A stretch of 9,066 nt of DNA from Hyphomicrobiales bacterium (GTDB lineage: Bacteria > Pseudomonadota > Alphaproteobacteria > Rhizobiales > Aestuariivirgaceae): assembly GCA_013002595.1 (NCBI GenBank), contig JABDJG010000475.1, positions 1 through 9,066 of the forward strand, written 5' to 3'. Each line of letters opens with the position of its first letter. The first letter of the stretch is position 1. The position numbers were made by a program, and so were the translations under genes. This document shows positions 1 to 6,334 of the stretch, piece after piece. The notes beneath the pieces are model-generated. The model made no database searches and had not been told where the DNA came from. It saw nothing but the letters and a program-made list of their open reading frames with translations.

Positions 1-150
1 GTAATAGATCGCCCTAATCAGCCGGGCGCGCTCACCAAAAAACGCCAATAGTCTTTTGTAATCTATGTCGAAACCGAGTGACTTTGCAGTCGCGTAAAGA
101 TTCGAGCCGTCGACAAACAGCGCCACGCGCTCATCAGGATAAAAATGCAT
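1..150 (-). CDS. NYN domain protein (LabA/DUF88-like), 5' part only
   Basis: Reading the minus strand from the ATG at 150-148 gives an open frame of 50 codons that runs off the window edge. It starts MHFYPDERVALFVDGSNLY. The hydrophobic strand followed by DGSNLY is the characteristic N-terminal motif of NYN/LabA-type (PIN-like) domains, where the first Asp belongs to the predicted metal-binding nuclease site. YxxRxALFxDGxNLY proteins of this type are common next to folK in Rhizobiales (family knowledge). A Shine-Dalgarno-like AAAGGTG lies about 10 nt upstream of the ATG on the minus strand. The protein is probably a putative RNase, but its substrate is unknown. Only about a quarter of the usual length is visible, so intactness cannot be judged. 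It is divergent from folK, with about 100 nt between the two starts. Confidence 0.82.
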   Translation of the reverse strand, partial: MHFYPDERVALFVDGSNLYATAKSLGFDIDYKRLLAFFGERARLIRAIYY

Positions 151-174
151 TGCGGACAAACACCTTTCATGAAA

Positions 175-203
175 TTAGACTTGTAAAAATGCATGGTTTT
201 AAA
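175..203 (+). promoter_or_regulatory. Candidate sigma-70 promoter for folK
   Basis: TTAGAC (175-180) and TTTAAA (198-203) are separated by 17 nt, placing a start of transcription about 45 nt before the preferred folK ATG. The divergent intergenic region (151-253) is AT-rich here and must also hold the promoter of the minus-strand NYN gene. I saw no convincing match for that one. This is a consensus match only and is weak. Confidence 0.25.
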
Positions 204-253
204 AATTGTCGGCGGTTTGCGACTATGACCGGGACACAAATTGGCGCGACGCG

Positions 254-766
254 ATGATTCTTATAGGATTGGGCAGCAATGTGGAAGGCCCTTGGGGATC
301 ACCTGAGGACACCGTTCGCACAGCCCTTAACCGGCTGGATGGCGCAAAGACGAAGCTCGTTAAAGCTTCCAGACCGCTGTCGAGCAAACCGGTCGGTCCG
401 ATCGAGCAGGACGACTACATAAACGCTGCAGCGATCATTGAGACATCGCTCCAGCCAGAACAGTTGATGCAGCACCTGCATGATCTGGAATTGCAGTCGG
501 CACGTCACCGCACCGTGCGGTGGGGACCAAGAACGCTCGATCTTGACCTGTTGGATTACGACGGTCTTGTCCATCATGGGCAGGGACAGGCCGAGGGCTG
601 TCAAAAATCATTGATTCTCCCGCATCCTGAAATCGCCAAGCGCAGCTTTGTGCTGGCGCCGGTCGCCGAAATTGCCCCGGATTGGCGGCATCCTTTGACG
701 CGCAAGACAGCGGCGGAATTGCTGGCTGAACTGGACGAGCGCCCCGATGCTTATCATTTCATTTAG
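254..766 (+). CDS. folK: 2-amino-4-hydroxy-6-hydroxymethyldihydropteridine pyrophosphokinase (HPPK)
   Basis: This cytoplasmic enzyme transfers pyrophosphate from ATP to 6-hydroxymethyl-7,8-dihydropterin, the step before dihydropteroate synthase in folate synthesis. From the ATG at 254 it is 170 aa, normal for the family, and opens with MILIGLGSNV, the expected first strand and GSN motif. The HPPK signature RWGPRTLDLDLL sits at residues 89-100, and its two Asp (95 and 97) are the Mg2+ ligands. The later LPHPEIAKRSFVLAPVAEIAP segment (residues about 122-142) is also typical. The frame is open back to a TTG at 206, but those 16 extra codons have no family counterpart, so 254 is preferred. The Shine-Dalgarno there is weak. 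It is followed by 157 nt before the L,D-transpeptidase and has no clear terminator, so it may be monocistronic. folP and folB are not visible, so folate genes are not clustered here. Confidence 0.95.
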   Translation: MILIGLGSNVEGPWGSPEDTVRTALNRLDGAKTKLVKASRPLSSKPVGPIEQDDYINAAAIIETSLQPEQLMQHLHDLELQSARHRTVRWGPRTLDLDLLDYDGLVHHGQGQAEGCQKSLILPHPEIAKRSFVLAPVAEIAPDWRHPLTRKTAAELLAELDERPDAYHFI

Positions 767-834
767 GATAATTGTCAGCTCTTCGTTCGATATACGCCCG
801 TTTAAGTCTTCCTATGCATAGTCCTCGCCGACAA

Positions 835-863
835 TTGACCTTGCGGTTGGTTTTCAATATCAC
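835..863 (+). promoter_or_regulatory. Candidate promoter for the L,D-transpeptidase gene
   Basis: TTGACC (835-840), a 17-nt spacer, then TATCAC (858-863). The -35 hexamer is a near-perfect match to the housekeeping sigma consensus of alphaproteobacteria, while the -10 is fair. The predicted transcript would start near 870, leaving a leader of about 54 nt before the ATG at 924. This is supported only by consensus match and spacing. Confidence 0.4.
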
Positions 864-923
864 AACCCGGCGCTTAAGCCTGAATTCCGGCGACACCTGT
901 TGAGCTTAAGAAGGACGACCTTC

Positions 924-1526
924 ATGAAATTCTGGACCACTTTTGGGACCGCTATGCTTGTTCTGGCATTTTCCGCAATGACGGCACAGGCCGGTCAAGT
1001 GAAATACAATTTTTCCGGCAGCACGTTTGAAGAACCTGACAAAAAGAAAAACCGGTCGGTTGGTTTTACATCCAGCTATCGCGGCAAGAAGACTGTTTCT
1101 TTCAACCGAAATGTCAAACCCGGCACCATCGTCATCAAGACCGGCGAACGGCGCCTCTATTATGTTCTGCCCGGCGGCAGGGCGATCAAATACGGTATCG
1201 GCGTCGGCCGGCAGGGATTTACGTGGCGTGGCCGCAAGCGCGTTAGCCGCAAGGCCGAGTGGCCCGACTGGCGCCCGCCGGCACGCATGATCGCGCGTGA
1301 AAAGAAAAAGGGCCGCAATTTGCCGGCATTCATGCCCGGTGGTATCAATAACCCGCTCGGCGCCCGCGCCATGTACCTTGGTGGCTCAATTTACCGCATC
1401 CACGGCACCAATCAGGCATCGACGATCGGCCAGGCTGTCTCAAGCGGCTGTATCCGCATGCGCAATGATGAAGTGACCGACCTTTACAAGCGGGTGCGCA
1501 TCGGCGCATTGGTCATTGTCGAATAA
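924..1526 (+). CDS. L,D-transpeptidase, YkuD (ErfK/YbiS) family, exported
   Basis: This is a cell-wall enzyme. YkuD proteins form 3-3 peptidoglycan cross-links or attach proteins to peptidoglycan through a catalytic cysteine, in the periplasm. From the ATG at 924 the protein is 200 aa and begins with a clear signal peptide: MKF, a hydrophobic stretch to about residue 20, then AQA-G with likely cleavage after Ala23. A good AAGGA lies at 911-915, 8 nt before this ATG, which decides it over the upstream in-frame TTG at 900. The YkuD domain covers roughly residues 66-199. The catalytic motif is H160-G, then SSGCIRM with Cys176, the HxnSxGCxR pattern of the family. The mature N-terminus is basic and low in complexity. 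Many alphaproteobacteria carry several paralogues, so the exact role (3-3 cross-linking or anchoring) cannot be assigned. It stands alone between folK and rpoZ, with a hairpin downstream. Confidence 0.9.
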   Translation: MKFWTTFGTAMLVLAFSAMTAQAGQVKYNFSGSTFEEPDKKKNRSVGFTSSYRGKKTVSFNRNVKPGTIVIKTGERRLYYVLPGGRAIKYGIGVGRQGFTWRGRKRVSRKAEWPDWRPPARMIAREKKKGRNLPAFMPGGINNPLGARAMYLGGSIYRIHGTNQASTIGQAVSSGCIRMRNDEVTDLYKRVRIGALVIVE

Positions 1527-1538
1527 CCATCGCAGCTC

Positions 1539-1567
1539 TTGCAATTTTGCAGATTGGGGACTACATA
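1539..1567 (+). promoter_or_regulatory. Candidate sigma-70 promoter for rpoZ
   Basis: TTGCAA (1539-1544) and TACATA (1562-1567) are spaced by exactly 17 nt. Transcription would start near 1574, giving a leader of about 42 nt before rpoZ. The -10 element lies in the loop, and the spacer in the left arm, of the inverted repeat at 1545-1585, so that repeat could affect this promoter. Supported by consensus match and spacing only. Confidence 0.45.
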
Positions 1568-1585
1568 GCTCCCCAATCTGCGAAA
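1545..1585. repeat. Perfect inverted repeat between L,D-transpeptidase gene and rpoZ
   Basis: GCAGATTGGGGA (1549-1560) pairs without mismatch with TCCCCAATCTGC (1570-1581) around a 9-nt loop. Allowing one G-U pair, TTTT/GAAA extends the stem to 16 bp. In a read-through transcript from the upstream gene it would form a stable hairpin, but no U-run follows on either strand, so it is not a canonical intrinsic terminator. It may still terminate or stabilise the upstream mRNA 3' end. Because its loop coincides with the candidate -10 box of rpoZ, it could instead be an operator-like palindrome. Confidence 0.7.
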
Positions 1586-1615
1586 TATTGCCAACATGGA
1601 TAGGAGGCGAGCTGC

Positions 1616-2020
1616 ATGGCGCGCGTCACTGTTGAAGACTGCATAGACAAACTTCCCAACCGGTTCGAGCTGGTTTTGATGTCGGCACACCGGGCCCGCA
1701 TGGTGTCTCAGGGCGCCCCGCTGACCGTTGAGCGCGACAATGACAAGAACCCTGTCGTTGCCTTGCGCGAGATCGCCGATGAGACCATCGACCGCGAAGA
1801 TCTGCGCGAAGACTTCGTTCACTCGATGCAAAAGCATGTTGAAGTTGATGAGCCGGAAGAAAGCGAAGTTCCGCTGCTGGCCGGTGGCGAAATCGTCACG
1901 CAGGAAGCTGCGCAAGATACGCCGGACGACTTTGAACGCATGACCGAGGAAGAATTGCTGCGCGGGCTCGAAGGCCTGCCGCCGGCTGAGAGCCCGGGCA
2001 GCCAGCGTTCGGGATACTGA
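1616..2020 (+). CDS. rpoZ: DNA-directed RNA polymerase omega subunit
   Basis: Omega is the small RNA polymerase subunit that clamps the beta-prime C-terminus and aids assembly. The protein is 134 aa and starts MARVTVEDCIDKLPNRFELV, an unmistakable omega N-terminus. The MAR motif (residues 1-3) forms part of ppGpp site 1 with beta-prime in E. coli (family knowledge). The AHRAR segment and VVALREIADETI follow as expected. The C-terminal part (about residue 75 onward) is an acidic, low-complexity tail typical of alphaproteobacterial omegas, which are longer than the 91-aa E. coli protein. The start is backed by AGGAGG (1602-1607), 8 nt upstream. rpoZ sits just before rsh, the ppGpp enzyme gene, an arrangement widely kept in Rhizobiales and E. 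coli (rpoZ-spoT). Here a strong terminator separates the two, so they are probably transcribed mainly apart. Confidence 0.97.
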   Translation: MARVTVEDCIDKLPNRFELVLMSAHRARMVSQGAPLTVERDNDKNPVVALREIADETIDREDLREDFVHSMQKHVEVDEPEESEVPLLAGGEIVTQEAAQDTPDDFERMTEEELLRGLEGLPPAESPGSQRSGY

Positions 2021-2058
2021 ATGCAGCGTCCCATCAGATAGTTAGTGTTAGAATGACT

Positions 2059-2094
2059 TGGCCGGGTGCAGATTTAGCACCCGGTCATTTTTTT
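2059..2094 (+). terminator. Rho-independent terminator after rpoZ
   Basis: The GC-rich arm CCGGGTGC (2062-2069) pairs with GCACCCGG (2077-2084). The stem extends by G-U, G-C and T-A pairs to 2059/2087 around a 7-nt loop. Seven T residues (2088-2094) follow directly. This is the textbook intrinsic terminator on the plus strand, 38 nt after the rpoZ stop. Confidence 0.92.
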
Positions 2095-2155
2095 GCTATA
2101 CAGTCCATTATCAAACGTAGTCAGCCGATGACAGCAAGAGAGCCTCGCACGCACC

Positions 2156-4321
2156 ATGATGCGCCAATACGAACTGGTCGAGCGTGTAACAAGCTATGAC
2201 CCTGATGCCGATGAGGTTCTGTTAAACCGCGCTTACGTTTACGCCATGAAGGCCCATGGCCATCAAAAGCGTGCCTCGGGTGACCCATACTTTTCCCACC
2301 CCCTCGAAGTCGCGGCAATCCTCACCGAACTCAAACTCGACGATGCAACTGTCGTTGCCGCGCTGTTGCATGACGTGGTCGAGGACACAGAATCGACCCA
2401 TCAGGAAATCGAGGAACTGTTCGGACCTGAAATCAGCCAGCTCGTTGACGGCCTGACCAAGATCAAACGCCTTGATCTCGTGACCAAGGAAGCCGCCCAA
2501 GCCGAAAACCTTCGCAAACTACTGCTGGCGGTGTCACGCGATGTGCGCGTGCTGCTGGTCAAACTGGCCGATCGCCTGCACAATATGCGCACCATTGAGT
2601 ACGTCAAACAGGAAAAACGTGCCCGGATCGCCGAAGAAACGCTCGACATCTATGCACCGCTGGCCGGGCGCATGGGTATGCAGACGGTGCGTGAGGAACT
2701 GGAGAACATTTCTTTCCAGGTTCTGAACCCGGACGCATTCGAGACGATCAGCAGCCGGCTGGAGCGCTTGCGCGAGGAAAGCGGCAACATTCTCGCTGAC
2801 ATTGAAGTCGAACTGACCAAGCAGCTTGGCGAACAGGGCATAGAATCCGAGGTGACCGGTCGCGAAAAGCGGCCCTATTCGATCTGGCGCAAGATGGAAC
2901 GAAAGCATTTGTCGCTTGGCCAGCTGTCCGATATCTTCGGCTTTCGGGTGATCGTTCCCACTATCGATGACTGCTACCACGCACTTGGTATTTCACATCA
3001 GGTCTGGCACGCGGTGCCGGGCCGGTTTAAGGACTACATCTCCACACCCAAGCAGAACGACTATCGCTCATTGCACACGACGGTGATCGGGCCGCACCGG
3101 ATGCGTGTCGAACTGCAGATCAGAACCTGGGCAATGCACGATATTGCCGAGCGCGGCATTGCCGCCCATGGTCTTTACAAAGATGCACCCAACGCCAAGA
3201 TGGCAGAGGCCGGATCGGTTGTGCCGGCCACCGAGACCAATGCTTACCGCTGGCTGCGTCGCCTGCTGGATTTATTGGCAGAGGGCGACAGCCCAAAGGA
3301 GTTTCTCGAGCACACCAAGCTTGAGCTGTTCCATGATCAGGTATTCTGCTTCACTCCCAAAGGTGATCTGATCGCGCTGCCAAGCGGGGCCAATGCCATT
3401 GATTTTGCCTATGCCGTGCACACGGACATCGGAAACAGCTGTGTTGGCTGCCGTGTCAACGGACGTCATGCGCCATTGATGACCGAACTGCAAAATGGCG
3501 ATGAAGTCGAGATTATCCGTTCCAAGGCCCAGAACCCGCCGGCAGCATGGGAAGGACTTGCCATCACCGGCAAGGCGCGCGCTGCGATTCGCCGCGCAAC
3601 CCGGCTTGCGGTCAGAAATCAGTATGCCGGACTCGGCAAGGAAATCCTCGAGCGCGCCCTCAGTCGCCACGGAGCACAATTTTCCAAAAAGAAGTTTACC
3701 CAGGCTCTTCCGCGCCTCGGCGTCAGCGCCACCGATGATGCTCTTGCGGCCATCGGGCGTGGCGAAATGGCCAGCAGCGATGTCCTGAAGGCGCTTGGCA
3801 TTGAAAGCGAAATCAAGACCACAAAGAAGGCACCAAAGCCGGGCCGGCGTGGCAAAGCCGGCGCAAAGAAGCGCTCGATTGCCGTTCGCGGTGTCAGCGA
3901 AGACCTGCCGATTTCTATTTCGAGCGATACCGGGGCGGTGCCTGGCGAGCGCATCGTCGGCATCCTCACCCCCGGCAAGGGCATCACGATCTATCCGATA
4001 TTTGCCCGCGCGCTGCAGGAATATGAAGATGAACCCGACCGCTGGGTTGATCTGACCTGGGATGAGCGCGAGGAAAACGAGCGTTATCCCGCCCGGATAA
4101 AAATACTCGTGCACAACGAAGTTGGTGCCCTTGCCCAGGTTGCCCAGGCGATCGGTGAGAATGACGGCAATATCGAGAATCTGCAGATGGTGACCCGCGC
4201 GGCCGACTTTTATGACCTCGATTTGTCGATCGAAGTACTGGATGTCCGCCACCTGAATAGAATCATGGATGCATTGAGTGCCCAGTCTCTGGTGAATTCG
4301 GTGACCCGATCGAACGCCTGA
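2156..4321 (+). CDS. rsh: Bifunctional (p)ppGpp synthetase/hydrolase, long RSH (Rel/SpoT)
   Basis: This enzyme makes (p)ppGpp from ATP plus GTP/GDP and hydrolyses it, running the stringent response. The protein is 721 aa, usual for a long RSH. The HD hydrolase domain carries its metal-site residues: His48 (SHPLEV), His72-Asp73 (LLHDVVEDT) and Asp139 (ADRLHN). The synthetase domain has KRPYSIWRKM, the PGRFKDY loop with RFKD at 290-293 (the RxKD form seen in bifunctional enzymes, not the ExDD of E. coli RelA), and the catalytic Glu319 in VELQIRT. A TGS domain follows at about 392-453, then a helical region, a Lys/Arg/Gly-rich linker near 552-582 and a C-terminal ACT domain at about 646-717. Both active sites look intact, so it is probably the only long RSH of the cell. 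ATG 2156 (MMRQYELVERV) matches rhizobial Rsh starts, and ATG 2159 is equally possible. Upstream is a terminator, so it needs its own promoter, which I could not pin down. Confidence 0.97.
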   Translation: MMRQYELVERVTSYDPDADEVLLNRAYVYAMKAHGHQKRASGDPYFSHPLEVAAILTELKLDDATVVAALLHDVVEDTESTHQEIEELFGPEISQLVDGLTKIKRLDLVTKEAAQAENLRKLLLAVSRDVRVLLVKLADRLHNMRTIEYVKQEKRARIAEETLDIYAPLAGRMGMQTVREELENISFQVLNPDAFETISSRLERLREESGNILADIEVELTKQLGEQGIESEVTGREKRPYSIWRKMERKHLSLGQLSDIFGFRVIVPTIDDCYHALGISHQVWHAVPGRFKDYISTPKQNDYRSLHTTVIGPHRMRVELQIRTWAMHDIAERGIAAHGLYKDAPNAKMAEAGSVVPATETNAYRWLRRLLDLLAEGDSPKEFLEHTKLELFHDQVFCFTPKGDLIALPSGANAIDFAYAVHTDIGNSCVGCRVNGRHAPLMTELQNGDEVEIIRSKAQNPPAAWEGLAITGKARAAIRRATRLAVRNQYAGLGKEILERALSRHGAQFSKKKFTQALPRLGVSATDDALAAIGRGEMASSDVLKALGIESEIKTTKKAPKPGRRGKAGAKKRSIAVRGVSEDLPISISSDTGAVPGERIVGILTPGKGITIYPIFARALQEYEDEPDRWVDLTWDEREENERYPARIKILVHNEVGALAQVAQAIGENDGNIENLQMVTRAADFYDLDLSIEVLDVRHLNRIMDALSAQSLVNSVTRSNA

Positions 4322-4356
4322 TCCTACAAAATGCAGTAATTTGAGCGGCAAAGACC

Positions 4357-4408
4357 CATGATTTGGCAACTCGATGGTTGCATTTATCGGCGCGCTCGCT
4401 AAATCATG
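4357..4408 (+). repeat. Nested inverted repeats in the pyrE leader
   Basis: CATGATTT (4357-4364) pairs perfectly with AAATCATG (4401-4408). Inside lies a small hairpin, GCAAC (4366-4370) with GTTGC (4377-4381) around a 6-nt loop. A run of six T (4433-4438) follows 24 nt later, just before the ribosome-binding site, too far for a simple terminator. It may be a leader structure affecting pyrE, or the 3' end of the rsh mRNA. No leader peptide or known riboswitch was recognised. Confidence 0.45.
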
Positions 4409-4450
4409 ACATAGGGTGGGTTTGGCGACATATTTTTTAGGATGGCCTGC

Positions 4451-5038
4451 ATGATGAGCCAGCAGCAAGTGCTTGACGAATTCCGCGCGTGCGGAGCCTT
4501 GCTTGAGGGCCATTTCATTTTGACATCAGGCCTGCACAGCGGCACGTATCTCCAGTGCGCCCGCGTGGTCATGGAAGCAGATCGCGCTGACAAGTTGTGC
4601 GCCGAGTTGCGCCGCCGCGTCCAGGAAACGATAACCGACCGGATTGATCTGGTCGTCTCGCCGGCCATGGGCGGCGTTGTCGTTGGCTACGAAATGGGTC
4701 GACAATTATCGGTCCCGGCAATCTTTTTTGAACGAGTTGACGGTAAATTGGTCCTGCGTAGAGGGTTCGAAATTCCGCAAGGGACCAATTGCCTAATGGT
4801 CGAAGACATTGTCACAACAGGATTGTCGTCTCGCGAATGCATTCAGGGCATCCGCGATGCTGGCGGCAATGTCGTTGGTGCCGCATGTCTGATTGATCGC
4901 TCTGGTGGCCAAGCTGATGTCGGTGTTCCATTGGTCAGCCTGGCAGGCCTCAACATTGCAACCTATGAGGCAGACGCGTTGCCGGCAGAGCTTGCCGCGC
5001 TGGAGGCGGTCAAGCCGGGCAGCAGGGGAATGCAGTGA
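4451..5038 (+). CDS. pyrE: Orotate phosphoribosyltransferase
   Basis: PyrE joins orotate to PRPP to make orotidine 5'-monophosphate, the fifth step of de novo pyrimidine synthesis, in the cytoplasm. The sequence has EFRACGALLEGHFILTSGLHS near the N-terminus (FxLxSGxxS fold start), and the PRPP-binding motif VEDIVTTG at residues 117-124. VVSPAMGGVVVGYE (residues 68-81) and the end LEAVKPGSRG are typical of the alphaproteobacterial type. From ATG 4451 it is 195 aa. The frame is also open from ATG 4442 (198 aa) and ATG 4454 (194 aa). I chose 4451 because AGGA (4439-4442) lies 8 nt upstream of it and overlaps the 4442 start. It follows rsh after 129 nt containing a structured leader and precedes DUF2062 by 39 nt. 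One feature differs from relatives: GLHSGTYLQCARV replaces the more common RSPVFLQKARV, though the fold elements are kept. Confidence 0.95.
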   Translation: MMSQQQVLDEFRACGALLEGHFILTSGLHSGTYLQCARVVMEADRADKLCAELRRRVQETITDRIDLVVSPAMGGVVVGYEMGRQLSVPAIFFERVDGKLVLRRGFEIPQGTNCLMVEDIVTTGLSSRECIQGIRDAGGNVVGAACLIDRSGGQADVGVPLVSLAGLNIATYEADALPAELAALEAVKPGSRGMQ

Positions 5039-5077
5039 GTTGGGTGTGTAGAGAATTTGAGTAAGAAGTCCGTTTAG

Positions 5078-5680
5078 ATGCTTTTTAAACCAAGACAGAA
5101 ACCATCAATGCTGCTGCGGGCGCAGAATTTGCTGTGGCCGCGTTCCGGAATCCGCCGGGCGTATACGTATCTGTGGCACCGTATAATCCGCATCCGCGGC
5201 ACCCCGCATGTCATTTCCCTGGGGTTGGCGGCAGGCGCGTTTTCGTCCTTCACCCCATTCGTTGGGTTTCATTTCATTCTCGGCGGGCTGGTGGCGCTGA
5301 TTGTCGGCGGCAACATCTTGGCGTCAGCGCTCGGTACGTGCATCGGCAACCCGCTGACATTTCCGTTTATCTGGCTGTCGACCTTCAACCTCGGCGGTTT
5401 TCTCTTGGGCTATGATCAACGCGAGGCGATCAATCTGGCATTGCCGGACGGTGCATTTTTGATGTTGTTCAAGAACCCGGTCGGTTTTTTCGAGGCGTTC
5501 GCAAACGCAGTCGGGCCGGTGTTGTGGCCGATGATGCTTGGCAGTATTCCGCTTGGCCTGATCACCGCAGTGATCGTGTACTTTGCGGCCTATCCGGTGG
5601 TGGAAAGTTATCAGCACCGTAGGAAGGAAAAACTGCTGCGGCGCAAATTTGCCGGCCCAAACGCGTCTAAGACCTCATGA
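5078..5680 (+). CDS. DUF2062 membrane protein
   Basis: The protein is 200 aa. After a basic N-terminus (MLFKPRQKPS, then a run with RSGIRRAYTYLW) it carries the DUF2062 core: TPHVISLGLAAGAFSSFTPF, GFHF, then ALGTCIGNPLTFPFIW (to about residue 99). The FxPFxGFHF and GNPLTxPxxW motifs define the family. Three hydrophobic segments are visible (about 43-74, 78-105 and 145-172), so it is an inner-membrane protein, ending in a basic cytoplasmic-looking tail. Its biochemical function is unknown, and no catalytic residues are known for the family. The gene is tied to acpS: its TGA stop overlaps the acpS ATG (ATGA, 5677-5680), indicating translational coupling. Conserved placement beside acpS/lepB hints at an envelope role, but that is inference. 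The Shine-Dalgarno is weak (AAGAAG about 10 nt upstream). Confidence 0.9.
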   Translation: MLFKPRQKPSMLLRAQNLLWPRSGIRRAYTYLWHRIIRIRGTPHVISLGLAAGAFSSFTPFVGFHFILGGLVALIVGGNILASALGTCIGNPLTFPFIWLSTFNLGGFLLGYDQREAINLALPDGAFLMLFKNPVGFFEAFANAVGPVLWPMMLGSIPLGLITAVIVYFAAYPVVESYQHRRKEKLLRRKFAGPNASKTS

Positions 5681-6081
5681 TTCTGGGTCTGGGAAACGAC
5701 ATCGTCGATATTCGGCGAATTGAAAAGACCCTTGAACGGTTCGGCGATCGCTTCGTCACCAGAATCTTTACGGAAATTGAACAGAAAAAATCTGATCGCC
5801 GCGCCGCGCGCGCTGCATCCTATGCCAAGCGGTTTGCCGCAAAAGAAGCCTGTTCGAAAGCCCTGGGGACCGGATTCCGCAAGAATGTCTACTGGCGCGA
5901 TCTCGGCGTCGTCAATGAACCAAGCGGCCGCCCGACATTCAAGTTGACCGGTCCGGCGCTTGAACACCTGAAACGTATGACCCCGGAAGGTCACGACGCA
6001 CAAATTCATTTGACGATTACCGATGACTACCCATATGCACAGGCAGTTGTAATTATTTCTGCGGTTGCCAGATCGTTGTGA
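5677..6081 (+). CDS. acpS: Holo-[acyl-carrier-protein] synthase
   Basis: AcpS transfers the 4'-phosphopantetheine arm of coenzyme A to a serine of apo-ACP, activating fatty-acid (and lipid A) synthesis. The protein is 134 aa, the normal length for an alphaproteobacterial AcpS. It begins MILGLGNDIVDIRRIE, where Asp8 is the Mg2+ ligand. The second signature, KRFAAKEACSKALGTGF, places Glu57 in the metal site and the CoA-binding Lys/Ser nearby. RFxxRIFTxxE (about residues 25-34) is also present. The start overlaps the DUF2062 stop by 4 nt. pdxJ, often the partner of acpS in proteobacteria, is not next to it here. 253 nt separate it from the preferred lepB start. Confidence 0.96.
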   Translation: MILGLGNDIVDIRRIEKTLERFGDRFVTRIFTEIEQKKSDRRAARAASYAKRFAAKEACSKALGTGFRKNVYWRDLGVVNEPSGRPTFKLTGPALEHLKRMTPEGHDAQIHLTITDDYPYAQAVVIISAVARSL

Positions 6082-6334
6082 CTTTACCGCTACACTTGTG
6101 ATGTGATGATGGCCAATAACGGCCTCGAACATTGCGGCTTGGACATTCAAAGGTTATATGGCAGTGCATTGTGCACTCCGGGTAATCGAAATTGCGGCTC
6201 GACCTGGCGCGCGTTCACTCCGGATCTTCCTGGTCCTGAATGATTATCCGCCAAAGGCTCACGTGGGGCAGATTCTGCTCGGAAACTCATCTGGAATGGT
6301 CCGCGTTGAGCCCCCAAGAATACATGGAACCGAA
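6082..6334 (+). other. acpS-lepB intergenic region
   Basis: This 253-nt stretch holds no recognisable gene. The lepB frame is open through it back to 6158, but the translation before MVTETEE resembles no signal peptidase. It contains a small hairpin, AGTGCA/TGCACT (6163-6177, 3-nt loop), and GGCC-N6-GGCC at 6112-6125. No intrinsic terminator and no convincing promoter was found. Confidence 0.5.

Noticed and set aside
206..253. Upstream TTG start for folK
   Set aside because: The extra 16 residues do not match HPPK proteins, which begin at the MILIGLGSN strand.
204..838. AATTGTCGGCG at 204-214 and its reverse complement near 827-837, possible paired sites around folK
   Set aside because: A single short match 600 nt apart with no further symmetry; chance is an adequate explanation.
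1545..1585. Calling the inverted repeat a firm rho-independent terminator
   Set aside because: No U-run follows the stem on either strand, and it overlaps a candidate promoter; kept as a repeat only.
3272..4513. A 413-codon open frame on the minus strand across the end of rsh into pyrE
   Set aside because: It is antisense to the fully conserved rsh coding region, shows no family motif and spans an intergenic region; a by-product of codon bias.
5611..6150. A 179-codon minus-strand frame over acpS
   Set aside because: Antisense to acpS, whose signatures are all present on the plus strand; no motif seen in the minus-strand product.
6158..6334. Long N-terminal extension of LepB
   Set aside because: The translated stretch has no LepB-like or signal-like character; the normal N-terminus begins at 6335.
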